Source: Solirubrobacteraceae bacterium
GTDB lineage: Bacteria > Actinomycetota > Thermoleophilia > Solirubrobacterales > Solirubrobacteraceae
Assembly (NCBI GenBank): GCA_030447785.1
Contig: JAUJOF010000006.1
Location: forward strand, 1-64,000
Length of the DNA stretch: 64,000 bases
Reading direction: 5' to 3'
The position numbers and the translations under genes were made by a program. This document shows, in pieces, positions 26,448 to 35,298 of the stretch (the stretch's first letter is position 1; every line of letters begins with the position of its first letter). The notes beneath the pieces are model-generated. The model ran no database searches, was not told the DNA's origin, and worked only from the letters and a program-made list of their open reading frames with translations.

Positions 26448-26972
26448 ATGATCCGACGCCTCGCGAGCAGGACCGTCTACGAGAACCGTGGATGCGCGTG
26501 CGCGAGGACGACATCGAGCGGGCGGACGGCTCGCGGGGCGTTTTCGGCGTCGTTGAAGCCGGATTTCGCGCTGATCATCCCGAAGGACGATGGCGGGCTG
26601 TGGCTCGTCGAGCAGTTTCGCTACCCCGTCGGTCAGCGCCTGTGGGAGTTCCCACAGGGCTCTTGGGAGGACGATTCAAGCGTCGAGCCCGGGGAGCTCG
26701 CGCGGGCAGAGCTCGAGGAGGAGACGGGGTTGCGTGCCGGAGCACTGCGTCACCTCGGCCACCTCTACGAGGCCTACGGGTACTCGACCCAGGGCTTCGA
26801 CGTGTGGTTGGCAACCGACCTCACGCTCGGCGAAGTGCGCCGTACGGCCGAGGAGCAGGACATGCGCACGCGGCGCGTGGCCGACGACGAGTGGGTAGCG
26901 ATGGTCAGGGCAGGCGCCGTGAAAGATGCGCCGTCGCTCGCGGCCTATGGCCTGCTGCTACTTGAGCACTGA
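26448..26972 (+). CDS. NUDIX hydrolase with two compensating frame changes
   Basis: Pyrophosphohydrolase of the ADP-ribose/nucleoside-diphosphate type. The NUDIX box is near residues 85-100 (PGELARAELEEETGL), preceded by LWLVEQFRYPVGQRLWEFPQG, typical of ADP-ribose pyrophosphatases. The frame is open throughout, but residues 14-36 are out of family sense. In the +2 frame the same stretch reads WMRVREDDIERADGSRGVFG, which is the expected N-terminal strand. This implies one indel near 26487 and a compensating one near 26556. Start is ATG 26448 (MIRRLASRTVYEN). Confidence 0.85.
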   Translation: MIRRLASRTVYENRGCACARTTSSGRTARGAFSASLKPDFALIIPKDDGGLWLVEQFRYPVGQRLWEFPQGSWEDDSSVEPGELARAELEEETGLRAGALRHLGHLYEAYGYSTQGFDVWLATDLTLGEVRRTAEEQDMRTRRVADDEWVAMVRAGAVKDAPSLAAYGLLLLEH

Positions 26973-27143
26973 AGCGGGAGGGCGCCTCAGGCGATCGAAG
27001 AGGCAGCCGGCGGCGTACCGTTGCCCGATCCGCTCGCGGAACTGTCCAGCCGGGCGAGGCCTCCAAGAGGCGCGTCATCGCTGTTGTCCGTGCGGGCGCG
27101 CTAGCAGCGCTGGCGTCGGCGGAAGCGGCAGCGCGTCCGTGAA

Positions 27144-27845
27144 TCAGGAGAGGGTCGCACGGGCGAGTCCGCCCACCTCCGGCCCGGTCCGGGCGATGGC
27201 GATCCCCTCAGCCGACCAGATGGCCGATGACCCGGCCGTCTCGGTGAACTCGTCGCCGGTCGAGCCGGCGAAGCTGGCGAACACGACAAATGCCCTGCAG
27301 GTCCGAGCGATCACCACTGCTCGGGCCTCCTGCTCGGGCAACTCCTCGGGTCGATGCACCAGGCCGGCGACGTAGGCGTCGACGCCGAGCGCCGCCGTGC
27401 CCGCGACGTGCTGAGCGGCGCCGGTGTCCTTGCAGATCCCGAGCCCGAGACGCCACCCATCGACGTCCAGAACCCTCGGTCCGTCACCGCACCCGAAGCG
27501 ATCCGACTCGACGCCTCCAAGCCAGCACTTGCGGTAGGCTACCCGCACTCCAGCCGCATCGACTCTGAGCATCGCGATGAAGGCGTCGTCGCCCTCTTCG
27601 ACGGGGGCACCGACGAGCGCCACAGACCCGGCCTCCGCGCACGCCTCGACGATTGGACTCAGCGCAGCGTCTTCGAGCGACACGGCGGCGGCGGCGAGCT
27701 CGTAGCCGGTCAGCGACAGCTCCGGGAAGACGACCACCCTCGCCTCGGCGGAACGGATGGCGGCGGCGTGCGACCGAGCATTGCGGACCACATCGCGAAC
27801 GATGCACGCCGGCTGCACTGCCGCGACTCTCAACGCATCACGCAC
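27144..27845 (-). CDS. Carbon-nitrogen hydrolase (nitrilase superfamily)
   Basis: Amidase or nitrilase of unknown substrate. The Glu-Lys-Cys triad is seen as FPELSLTGYE, YRKCWL and GLGICKDTG. ALRVAAVQPACIVRDVVRNA forms the opening strand. The predicted length is 233 residues, a little shorter than the usual 260 or more. The ORF runs to 28337 through the next gene, so GTG 27845 (VRDALRVAAVQP) or TTG 27833 is the start. Convergent with the NUDIX gene and 118 bp downstream of the Cld-like gene on the same strand. Confidence 0.88.
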   Translation of the reverse strand: MRDALRVAAVQPACIVRDVVRNARSHAAAIRSAEARVVVFPELSLTGYELAAAAVSLEDAALSPIVEACAEAGSVALVGAPVEEGDDAFIAMLRVDAAGVRVAYRKCWLGGVESDRFGCGDGPRVLDVDGWRLGLGICKDTGAAQHVAGTAALGVDAYVAGLVHRPEELPEQEARAVVIARTCRAFVVFASFAGSTGDEFTETAGSSAIWSAEGIAIARTGPEVGGLARATLS

Positions 27846-27963
27846 CGCTCCATTGTGCCGCAGGGCTCCGCGCCTTCGCCCAGCAGCCGTGCCGCAAAGC
27901 CGAACGCTGAGCGGCTCGCGTCGCCCATGCCGCAGGCGGATCGGTCCGCGGGCTTCCTCCCGA

Positions 27964-28527
27964 TCAGGCGTCGGTTCTGACCAGGCGGATGTCGACCTCG
28001 CGATCAACGTAGGCCCAGTGCTCGATTCGCCGCAGTCGTCCGACGAGCTGCTCGAACGTTTCGGCGTCGCTTGGGGCATACTCGAACCAGGTGAGGAAGT
28101 CGAAGGGCTCGTCGAGGTCGTGGCTGTGGTGGAGGCGACGCGCGATCGCTGGCAGATACTCGAGGCCGATCGCGATGTGATGCGAGCGTTCCTCGAAGAT
28201 CTCGCGCCGCTCATCCTGAGGCAGCGCCCACCACGCCGGTGACTTCGAGACTGGGATGAGCGCGGCCCGCGTCGCCTCCGGGCGACCGAGATCCGGCTGG
28301 CGCGCGGCGAGCTCGTCGTGCTCCGCGCGTCGGACATAGCGCTCGAAGCTGACCGCGCCGCGCAGCATCCATGTCGCCCCGGCGCTTGAGCCGTCGGTCA
28401 GCGGCCCTTCCACCACGTCAAGCCGCTCGACGCTCTGCAGCGGCGGGCCGATCACCGGGTCCGCACGCTCGATGCGCCAACGCCCCTCAGCACCACCCAC
28501 GAAGGTGGTGGTCAGAGCGCCAGCCAT
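27964..28527 (-). CDS. Chlorite dismutase-family (Cld-like) protein
   Basis: About 187 residues resembling short, dimeric-type Cld-family haem proteins. Supportive segments are SKSPAWWALPQDERREIFEE, HHIAIGLEYLPAIARRLHHS and DEPFDFLTWFEYAPSD, ending in YVDREVDIRLVR. One of the His residues in LHHSHDL would be the haem ligand. Chlorite turnover, peroxidase-type or other chemistry cannot be decided from sequence. ATG 28527 has TAGCAT 6 nt upstream. Confidence 0.75.
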   Translation of the reverse strand: MAGALTTTFVGGAEGRWRIERADPVIGPPLQSVERLDVVEGPLTDGSSAGATWMLRGAVSFERYVRRAEHDELAARQPDLGRPEATRAALIPVSKSPAWWALPQDERREIFEERSHHIAIGLEYLPAIARRLHHSHDLDEPFDFLTWFEYAPSDAETFEQLVGRLRRIEHWAYVDREVDIRLVRTDA

Positions 28528-28533
28528 ACGCCG

Positions 28534-28539
28534 ATGCTA
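28534..28539 (-). promoter_or_regulatory. -10 hexamer of the Cld-like gene
   Basis: TAGCAT on the minus strand ends 6 nt before ATG 28527. Confidence 0.45.
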
Positions 28540-28863
28540 CCCACCGAGCCCTCAGTGCTCGAGTGCAGGACATCGCTCTCTCAGCAAGGCGACCTGCGGG
28601 GTCAGTCAGGCCGCCGACGAGGAAGAGCGGTCGGCGCACCAGCTGCCGAACGGCGTGCCGCGAGCCGAACCCCAACCGGGACACTTCGCCCGGGGCAGAA
28701 CCGCCCCAGCGCTGTGACCCGCAGCGACAAGTGGCGCGATTCTGACAGCGTTATCTGGCGCCGCGGCTCGATCGCGGCGTCGACGTGCGGCCGCTGATCA
28801 AGCTCGAGGCGTGACCCTCGGGAGGCTGCGGCTACGACCGCAGCGCCGCCTATCGTCTGCCGG
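28540..28863. other. Divergent promoter interval
   Basis: About 320 bp between the Cld-like gene and the nucleotidyltransferase gene. It holds the TATCGT -10 of the latter at its right edge. No ORF, repeat or RNA gene is recognised. Confidence 0.45.
28851..28856 (+). promoter_or_regulatory. -10 hexamer of the nucleotidyltransferase gene
   Basis: TATCGT ends 7 nt before ATG 28864. Confidence 0.45.
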
Positions 28864-29706
28864 ATGACCGTCCCAGAGGTCAGCCGGCAGCGCGAGCTGG
28901 AGATACCCGCCCGTTTCCGTCCTGCCGTTCGCGCTGTCGAGGCGCTGGCCGCAGAGGATCGCTACCTGGCCGCACTCATCTTCGGATCCGTCGCCGAAGG
29001 CTCCGCCACAACCCAAAGCGACCTTGACATTTGCGTGGTCGTCGACGAGGAGAACCCGTGCCGGAACATCAACCATCCCTGCATCGCCGGCGTAAAGCTC
29101 GACATCACGTTCCGTTCGCAGCGCCAGCTCGAACAGCAGACCGAGAACGAGACGCGGGACGGGGGGCGGGCGCCGAGGATCGCCGGCGGCCAGGTCCTCT
29201 TCGACAAGACCGGGAGCCTCGCCGACCTGAAGGCAGGCGCCGACGCCGCCCAGCCGCGCGCGTATGACCCGGCGGCCGCCCAATTTGACCAGTTCATGCT
29301 CTACCACGCCAACGACAAGGTCCAGCGCGCGGTGAGCACCGACCCCGAGTCGGCGCTGTACTCGATGCACGCGACGATCGGCAGCGTCGTCGAGATTTAC
29401 TACCGCACAAACGCCTACCATCGCGTGAGCAGCAAGAAGCTCCTCGCGGACCTCGACCGATGGGGCCCCGATCTCGCTTCGCTACTGCGCCGCTTCGTGG
29501 CGGTCGGGGACGTGCAGCGAAAGTTCGAGCTGTGGACGCAGATCATCGACCACGTCGCAGCGTCCCTCGGAGGCCGTCAGCCGATAGAGGAGAACCTCTG
29601 CAACTGCCCCGTCTGCCTGGCAGACCTCGCCTCGCTTCGAGCTGGGCTCGGCACCTTGGCCAACTGCTCGCCAGCTGACGGCGTGGCTAGCCCCATCTGT
29701 CGCTGA
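28864..29706 (+). CDS. Nucleotidyltransferase-domain protein
   Basis: Pol-beta-type nucleotidyltransferase. The active site is ALIFGSVAEGSATTQSDLDICVVVDE (about residues 38-60), giving the GS-x(n)-DxD pattern, with a third acidic residue in KLDITF (about 83). The C-terminal 150 residues are helical with VCLADLASL near the end. Similar proteins transfer nucleotides to antibiotics or act as minimal nucleotidyltransferases, but no HEPN partner is next to it. Length is 280 residues. ATG 28864 follows a TATCGT hexamer. Confidence 0.85.
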   Translation: MTVPEVSRQRELEIPARFRPAVRAVEALAAEDRYLAALIFGSVAEGSATTQSDLDICVVVDEENPCRNINHPCIAGVKLDITFRSQRQLEQQTENETRDGGRAPRIAGGQVLFDKTGSLADLKAGADAAQPRAYDPAAAQFDQFMLYHANDKVQRAVSTDPESALYSMHATIGSVVEIYYRTNAYHRVSSKKLLADLDRWGPDLASLLRRFVAVGDVQRKFELWTQIIDHVAASLGGRQPIEENLCNCPVCLADLASLRAGLGTLANCSPADGVASPICR

Positions 29707-29801
29707 AAGATCACATCTGCATGCAGCGACGGCCACGTCTGACAAACGACGGTCTGTGAGACACGCTGGCCGCGCCCAGCCGCGTCCCGCGCGCGTGGAT
29801 C

Positions 29802-30418
29802 GTGAGGATCAGAGAACCCCGTTACGCTCCTCTCTTGCGCTCGGCGACGCCGATCGTCCTCGTGACCGGGCCGCCGGCGAGCGGAAAGTCCTTCGTTGCC
29901 GCCCTCGTCGCCGACCGACTCGGCCTTCCGCTCATCGCGAAGGACGCGATCAAGGAGACGCTCTTTGAGACCCTCGGCACAGGCGACGTCGCGTGGTCGC
30001 AGAGGCTCGGACGCGCGACGTTCGCGCTGATGCTGTGGGCGCTGGAGGGACAGCTGAAGGCCCGCCGCCCCGTCGTCGTCGAGGCGAACGTCGCCCCCGA
30101 GGACGCGCGTCCCGCGTTTCGGGCCCTCCACGAGCGCCTGCCGCTGAGGCCGCTCAGCTGCATTGCACGGCGGCCGAGGACATGCTGCTGGCGCGGTACG
30201 CCGCAAGGGCCGGCTCCCGCCATCCGGGGCACCTCGACGAGCAGCGGATCGCGGACATCGCGTCCGCTGTGTCCGCCGGGCGCTATCGACCGCTGGGCCT
30301 CGGCGAGGATCTCGTCGTCGTCGACACGACGTCCTTCGATGACGTTGACGCCGACGCGCTGTCGCAGGCGGCCGCGGAGCACCTGCGAGCCGGCCTGCGC
30401 GAACGCAGCGGCGCTTGA
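29802..30418 (+). pseudogene. P-loop kinase-like protein, frameshifted
   Basis: The N-terminal half has Walker A VTGPPASGKSFVAALVAD, then KDAIKETLFETLG and VVVEANV, as in small AAA_33/zeta-toxin-like kinases. Near 30150-30165 the frame is lost. The continuation is found in the next frame as LHCTAAEDMLLARYAARAGSRHPGH and ends in GEDLVVVDTTSFDDV at 30418. A single indel explains it. GTG 29802 is the start. No target can be named. Confidence 0.78.
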
Positions 30419-30460
30419 CAGTTGCTTTACAGCCCGCGAGGGCGCTCGCGGAGCAGCTTG

Positions 30461-30830
30461 CGCGTCCTGGTCGTAGAAGATGAGGCGGGCCTCGCGGGAG
30501 GTCATCGAGCGTCGGCTGCGCCGCGAAAGGTTGGCCGTCGATCTCGCCCACGCCGGCCGCGCCGCCGTGCTGAAGGCGGTCGTCGTCGACTACGACGCGG
30601 TCGTCCTCGCACGAGCGGATCGCGCTCGACGGACCGCGCGACGAGCTCAAGGCGCTGGCCGACACCTTCGACTCCATGCTCGCCCGCCTCGACACGACCC
30701 TTCGCCAGCCACCGCCGGTTCGTCGCCAGTGCCTCCCATGAGCTGTGCACGCCGCTTGCGATCATCCGCGCCGAGCTCGAGAAGCTCGAGGAGAGCGGCC
30801 CGCTTCGCTTCCTCAAGGCCCATCTGTGGT
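30461..30830 (+). pseudogene. Decayed response regulator-histidine kinase remnant
   Basis: Pieces of a two-component system in three frames: a receiver start (LRVLVVEDEAGLA, then REVIERRLRRERLAVDLAHAG and VVDYDAVVLA), then directly a HAMP/dimerisation segment (RIALDGPRDELKALADTFDSML) and the His box RRFVASASHELCTPLAIIRAELE, in which the usual Arg after SHEL is Cys. The effector domain, sensor domain and ATPase domain are missing. An internal deletion joined the 5' end of a regulator gene to the middle of its kinase gene. Confidence 0.7.
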
Positions 30831-31065
30831 GGGCTTCGCGTGCCGGCGCCGAGCGCGATCGCTATGCACGACCCGACCACCACCACCGGCCTCGAGGGGC
30901 TGCGCATCTACAAGGGCGACGAGCTCGTCTTCGATCGATTGGATCGCTTCAGGCACCCGGCCGTTGGCGTGAGGCGGGCTCCCGGCCCGCGACGGTCACT
31001 CTACGCGCGGACGTTGGGCTAACAGCACTTCTCACGGCTGTCGTGAGGATCATTACCGTGGGCAC
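30831..31065. other. Unassigned degenerate sequence
   Basis: Between the two-component remnant and the HAD remnant. A plus-strand frame reads GLEGLRIYKGDELVFDRLDRF, which looks protein-like but has no start, end or known relatives. Probably further gene debris. Confidence 0.35.
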
Positions 31066-31610
31066 ATGCAGTCACAGGAGCGCCCCATCGCCGTCGTGTT
31101 CGACCTCCTGTACACCTGGTACACCCGGGCACATACCCCGGCGGTGTCGGTCGGATGGAGTGGCTCGCGCAAGTCCTCGGGGTCGGTGTCGAGTCGCTCA
31201 AACAGCGCTGGCGTTCGTTCGAGCCGGTTCTAGAGGCCGGTCGGGCACCGGGCGGAGCCACCGAAGACGGGCCGGAGTTGGCATGGGTCCGGCAAGTCGC
31301 CGCTGAACTTCGCGTCACCGTCTCCGACGACGTCTTGGCGTTTATCGAGCACGACTGGGACCTGACACAAAGAGCCGCGCTGCTCAACCCGCCAGCATCC
31401 TCGCTTGACACGCTCCGCGTGCTTCGCGAGCGCGGGTTCCGACTTGGGTTGTTGAGCAACACGCACGCGCTGGAGTTGCGTGCCTGGGACCACTCGCCGC
31501 TGGCTTCCCATTTCGACGCCGTCGTCCTGTCGCACGAAGTGGATGCCTGCAATCCGGACCCCGTGGCGTACGCAAGCGTCCTCGCACAACTTGACGCTCC
31601 AGGCGAGCAG
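31066..31610 (+). pseudogene. HAD-superfamily hydrolase, frameshifted and truncated
   Basis: ATG 31066 begins MQSQERPIAVVFDLLYT (HAD motif I). A missing base near 31114 shifts the frame, which resumes as MEWLAQVLGVGVESLKQRW. Motif II is visible in FRLGLLSNTHALELRAW. Motif III reads ACNPDPVAYASVL, with Asn in place of the catalytic Lys. Similarity stops at about 31608, so motif IV and the rest are gone. The gene is inactive by three independent lesions. Confidence 0.72.
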
Positions 31611-31730
31611 CCAGCAAAGGGGGATCAAGAGGAGCCCCCAAGGCCAGTCCGCGAGAACCGCGAAGAGTGGCCCCAGAGGAACCAAGACGAGCGCGAACTT
31701 CTTCTTCGACCTCGCCCGGTCCCGCACCAA
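31587..31730 (-). pseudogene. Possible membrane-protein fragment
   Basis: Minus-strand frame from ATG 31730 with a strongly hydrophobic run (FALVLVPLGPLFAVLADWPW and LLLIPLCWLLAW). It reads without a stop into the antisense of the HAD remnant, so any real gene would be truncated there. It could be a joint between two rearranged segments. Confidence 0.3.
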
Positions 31731-31769
31731 ATCCTGTTTCAGCCCACAGTCGACTCTGTATTAAAGGCT

Positions 31770-32267
31770 TCAGGGAGCACGAAAGGCCGAGCAGTCGACC
31801 TCGCGGATGCGGGGCGCGCCCGCGTCGCACCGCGCGTCGCGCAGGCTGGTGACCACCCAACCGCCGTCCGAACGACGGCTCAGCGGGACACCAAGGCCCA
31901 CAGCACCGTTCTCACACCGCGCGCGGATGTCCGCCAGCACCTTGCGGTTGCCGGCCTCGTCGCGCCAACGCTCGACCTTGACGTCGACCGCCGGGCACCC
32001 GCCCCACGGAGCTGGCTTGGGGATGTTCTGATACTGCCCGCGCAAGTCCGCGGCGACGGCTGGCGCGGTGACATCCTGCAGACGCGCCCAATCTCCTGGA
32101 CGAAGCTGCCCGACCTGATGCTCACCGAAGTACAGCTGCGCGAAGGTGCTTGCGGCCGAACGCGCCCGTTTCGGGGGATCCCCCTGGTTTGAAGGAGTAC
32201 TCCCTGCGCCGCATCCGGCGATGGACCCCAGAAGCAGGGCAAGCGCCCAGGAAGCTGACAATCTCAT
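31770..32267 (-). CDS. Putative lipoprotein of unknown function
   Basis: 165-residue exported protein. MRLSASWALALLLGSIAGCGAGST is a signal peptide with lipobox IAGC, the Cys being about residue 18. The mature part has FAQLYFGEHQVGQLRPGDWARL and pairs of Cys, and ends GAPRIREVDCSAFRAP. No domain is recognised; the arrangement resembles small secreted NTF2-like or Ig-like stress proteins, but this is weak. The ORF can extend to 32528. ATG 32267 is chosen because it begins the signal peptide. Confidence 0.7.
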   Translation of the reverse strand: MRLSASWALALLLGSIAGCGAGSTPSNQGDPPKRARSAASTFAQLYFGEHQVGQLRPGDWARLQDVTAPAVAADLRGQYQNIPKPAPWGGCPAVDVKVERWRDEAGNRKVLADIRARCENGAVGLGVPLSRRSDGGWVVTSLRDARCDAGAPRIREVDCSAFRAP

Positions 32268-32706
32268 CGGATACCCATCAGCCTGTTGTAGCCGAAGAGA
32301 AGGCGAACGGCGCTGATCGGCGTACTGACTTGCGGTCGGCGCCGGGCAACCCCCGAGGCTGCACGACCAAGCGTCCGTAAGCGCAAACCCCCCTGGAAAG
32401 GGCGCTGGCGCCGACCGCCTTGAGCGTCGGGCCGCGGGGTGTCCGTAAGCCCCGCCCGGTGAAATGCCCGGTGAGGGGGCCCTATCCGTACGCTGGGCCG
32501 GAGACCAGGCAGAGCCGACATCGGTCAAGCTCTTGGAGCAAGGCGTGATCCTGGGATGAACCGGCTCCGGGCGTCAGCGCGGTGCGGTGACCGGCCTCGG
32601 TTCCCCGCGCAGACGATGCGCCGGGATAGGCAGCCACCCACCGGCCACGTGCCGGATGCGCGAGGCAGGACAACCCTCGCCCCCGTCGAACGGCGCAGGC
32701 AGCGAG
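32268..32706. other. Interval between the lipoprotein and ftsK
   Basis: About 440 bp with no convincing gene. GTCCGTAAGC occurs twice, at 32373-32382 and 32441-32450, and several short GC palindromes (GCGCTGGCGC) lie between. The ftsK promoter should be here, but no confident -10 is identified. Confidence 0.4.
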
Positions 32707-35277
32707 ATGCCCCCTGCCCGCGCCAAGGCCGCCAAGCGCAAGCCCCCCGCCCGGGCCCGGCGCGCCGGCCTGCGCGCGCACCTGCCGGTGCTCGAGCAGC
32801 GCCACCTCGACGTGATCGGGCTGGGCCTGGTGTGCATCGGGGTCTTCCTGGCCTTCCCCCTCTATCTCGGGTGGGACGGGGGTGCCTTGGGCGAAGCGGT
32901 GGTCGACGGCCTGGCGTCCCTGGCGGGAGTGGTCGGCCATGCGGCGCCCGTCGCGCTGGTGCTGGCGGGTGCCCTGATCGTGCTGCGCCCCGTGCTGCCC
33001 AGCGCCCGCCCGGTGCGAGCTGGAGCGCTGTGCCTGTTCGCGGCGGCCACGCTCGCCCTGGCCGCGGGCACGCTCGGGCTCGGGCCGGACGGCCAGCGCC
33101 CGGGCTTCTTCGTGCCCGGCTTCTTCGAGCAGCGCGGCGGGGCGGTGGGAGAGGCCCTCTTCTGGACCTCGAGCACCCTGCTGTCGACCGTCGGCGCGCA
33201 CATCCTCGCGCTCTTCCTCTTCTGCGCCGCGACGCTGCTGCTCACGGGAGCCACGATCGCCGGCGTGATGCGCAGCACGGGCAGCGGCCTGGCCGACACC
33301 ACCCGCGCGCTGCGCGCACCGCTGGTTGAGCGTCGCGCGCGAGGCGAGCCGGAGCGAACCGGCGGGGAGGAGCATGCCGCGCAGCAGGAGGCGGTCGCGC
33401 CGCTCGCCCCACGACCCTTGGTGCCGCCTGAGCCCGAAGACCAGGAGCCCATCGTGCGCGCGACCCACGTCGAGGCACCCTCCCTCGACGGCGCGGTGCG
33501 CTACCCCGACCTGTTCGGGGAGGATCGGAGCATCGCCCCCGCTGAGCGCGGGGAATCGTCCGATCACCCGCCCGCACCCGAGGAGGAGCTCCCCCCGGAC
33601 GCGGAGGAGGAGGCGCCGGCGGACCGCGCCGAGCCCGAGCCCGACCCCGCCGAAGAGCCCACCGCCGTGGTGCGCGCCGAGGACCTCACCCCGCAGGGGC
33701 GCCTGCGCGCCTCGGTCACCGACGACCCGACCTTCCAGTGGAGGCTGCCCGCGCCGCGGCGGGTGCTCACCCGCTCCACCGCCGAGCAGGCGCGCCCGGA
33801 CACCCACGGCCAGCAGCAGACCGCCGCCGCGCTGGTCGAGGCGCTGGGTCACTTCGGAGTGGAGGCCAAGGTGGTGGGCACCGTCGCGGGCCCCCACATC
33901 ACGCGCTACGAGCTGCGCCTCGCGCCCGGGATCAAGATGAGCAAGGTCGCCCAGCTCAAGGACGACCTGGCCTACGCCCTGGCGGCGGTCGACATCCGCA
34001 TCCTCGCGCCGATCCCCGGCAAGACCGCGGTGGGCATCGAGGTGCCCAATCAGCGCCGGCGCATCGTCCACCTCGGCGACGTCTTCCAGGATCCCCCCGA
34101 GGGCTGGTCGCCGCTGACCGTCTGGCTGGGCAAGGACGTGGCCGGCAAGGCCATCGGCGCCGACCTGGCCAAGATGCCCCACCTGCTGGTGGCAGGCACC
34201 ACGGGCGCGGGCAAGTCGGGGGCGGTCAACGCGATGCTCTCCAGCCTCCTGCTGCGCGCCACCCCCCACGATGTGCGCCTCGTGCTGGTCGACCCCAAGC
34301 AGGTCGAGCTCAACCACTACGAGGCCATCCCCCACCTGCTCACCCCGGTCATCACCTCCCCGCGCAAGGCGGCCAACGCGCTGGCCAACCTCGTCAGGGA
34401 GATGGAGGACCGCTACGGCGCGATGGCGCTGGCCAAGACACGCTCCCTGCCCGAGCTCAACCGCGCGCGCGGCGAGCGCGGCCAGGCCCCACTGCCCTAC
34501 GTGCTGTGCATCATCGACGAGCTGGCCGACCTGATGATGGTCGCGCCCGCCGACGTGGAGGACTCGATCATCCGCCTGGCCCAGAAGGCACGGGCGGTGG
34601 GCATCCACCTCGTGCTGGCCACCCAGTCCCCGCGCGTGGATGTCATCACGGGCATGATCAAGGCCAACGTCCCCTCGCGGATCGCCTTCGCGGTGTCCTC
34701 CCAGACCGATTCGCGCGTGATCCTCGACCAGAACGGTGCGGAGAGCCTGCTGGGCCAGGGGGACATGCTCTTCGCACCCGTGGGCTCCAGCCGCCTGCAG
34801 CGCATCCAGGGCGCCTTCATCGACGAGGGGCAGATCGCCCAGCTCACGGACTTCTGGCGCCGCCAGGGCGAGCCGGAGCTGCGCGAGGAACTGCTCGACG
34901 AGGTCGAGGAGGAAGAGGCGAGCTCCTCCGAGGGCGGCGACGACGGCTTCGATCCCGACGAGGACCCGCTGCTGCCCGACGCGATCCGCCTGGTGGCCGA
35001 GATGCAGACCGCCTCCACCTCCATGCTCCAGCGCCGCCTGCGCCTGGGCTACACGCGGGCGGGCCGGCTGATCGACATGCTCGAGCGCCGCGGGGTCATC
35101 TCCGGCTACGAGGGCTCCAAGCCCCGCCAGGTCCTGGTGACCGAGGGCGACGTGGAGCACGTCGTGGCCGCGCTGGGCGCCCGCGAGGAACCCGTGGGCG
35201 CCGCACCGGACGGGCCCGCCCCGCCGCCCATGGACGACGACGAGGAGGCCGTCGCCATCGAGGCGGAGCCCCGCTGA
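32707..35277 (+). CDS. ftsK: DNA translocase FtsK/SpoIIIE
   Basis: Septal DNA pump that clears chromosomes during division. About four N-terminal TM segments (residues 35-195) are followed by an acidic/Pro-rich linker and the motor. Walker A is VAGTTGAGKSGAVNAM (about 495-510), Walker B is LCIIDELADLMM (about 600) and LATQSPRVDVITG follows. The C-terminal gamma winged helix (QTASTSMLQRRLRLGYTRAGRLID) reads polar DNA sequences. Length is 856 residues. ATG 32707 (MPPARAKAAKRK) is used because the upstream ORF part has no family character. First gene of the ftsK-rodZ-cinA-thpR block. Confidence 0.95.
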   Translation: MPPARAKAAKRKPPARARRAGLRAHLPVLEQRHLDVIGLGLVCIGVFLAFPLYLGWDGGALGEAVVDGLASLAGVVGHAAPVALVLAGALIVLRPVLPSARPVRAGALCLFAAATLALAAGTLGLGPDGQRPGFFVPGFFEQRGGAVGEALFWTSSTLLSTVGAHILALFLFCAATLLLTGATIAGVMRSTGSGLADTTRALRAPLVERRARGEPERTGGEEHAAQQEAVAPLAPRPLVPPEPEDQEPIVRATHVEAPSLDGAVRYPDLFGEDRSIAPAERGESSDHPPAPEEELPPDAEEEAPADRAEPEPDPAEEPTAVVRAEDLTPQGRLRASVTDDPTFQWRLPAPRRVLTRSTAEQARPDTHGQQQTAAALVEALGHFGVEAKVVGTVAGPHITRYELRLAPGIKMSKVAQLKDDLAYALAAVDIRILAPIPGKTAVGIEVPNQRRRIVHLGDVFQDPPEGWSPLTVWLGKDVAGKAIGADLAKMPHLLVAGTTGAGKSGAVNAMLSSLLLRATPHDVRLVLVDPKQVELNHYEAIPHLLTPVITSPRKAANALANLVREMEDRYGAMALAKTRSLPELNRARGERGQAPLPYVLCIIDELADLMMVAPADVEDSIIRLAQKARAVGIHLVLATQSPRVDVITGMIKANVPSRIAFAVSSQTDSRVILDQNGAESLLGQGDMLFAPVGSSRLQRIQGAFIDEGQIAQLTDFWRRQGEPELREELLDEVEEEEASSSEGGDDGFDPDEDPLLPDAIRLVAEMQTASTSMLQRRLRLGYTRAGRLIDMLERRGVISGYEGSKPRQVLVTEGDVEHVVAALGAREEPVGAAPDGPAPPPMDDDEEAVAIEAEPR

Positions 35278-35284
35278 CGAGCAC

Positions 35285-35290
35285 TAACCT
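35285..35290 (+). promoter_or_regulatory. -10 hexamer of rodZ
   Basis: TAACCT ends 8 nt before ATG 35299. It lies in the 21-bp gap after ftsK, so rodZ may have its own leaderless promoter. Confidence 0.4.
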
Positions 35291-35298
35291 CCCCGCTC

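Noticed and set aside
32482-35160. 892-residue minus-strand ORF antisense to ftsK
   Set aside because: Shadow frame without recognisable motifs; ftsK on the plus strand is complete.
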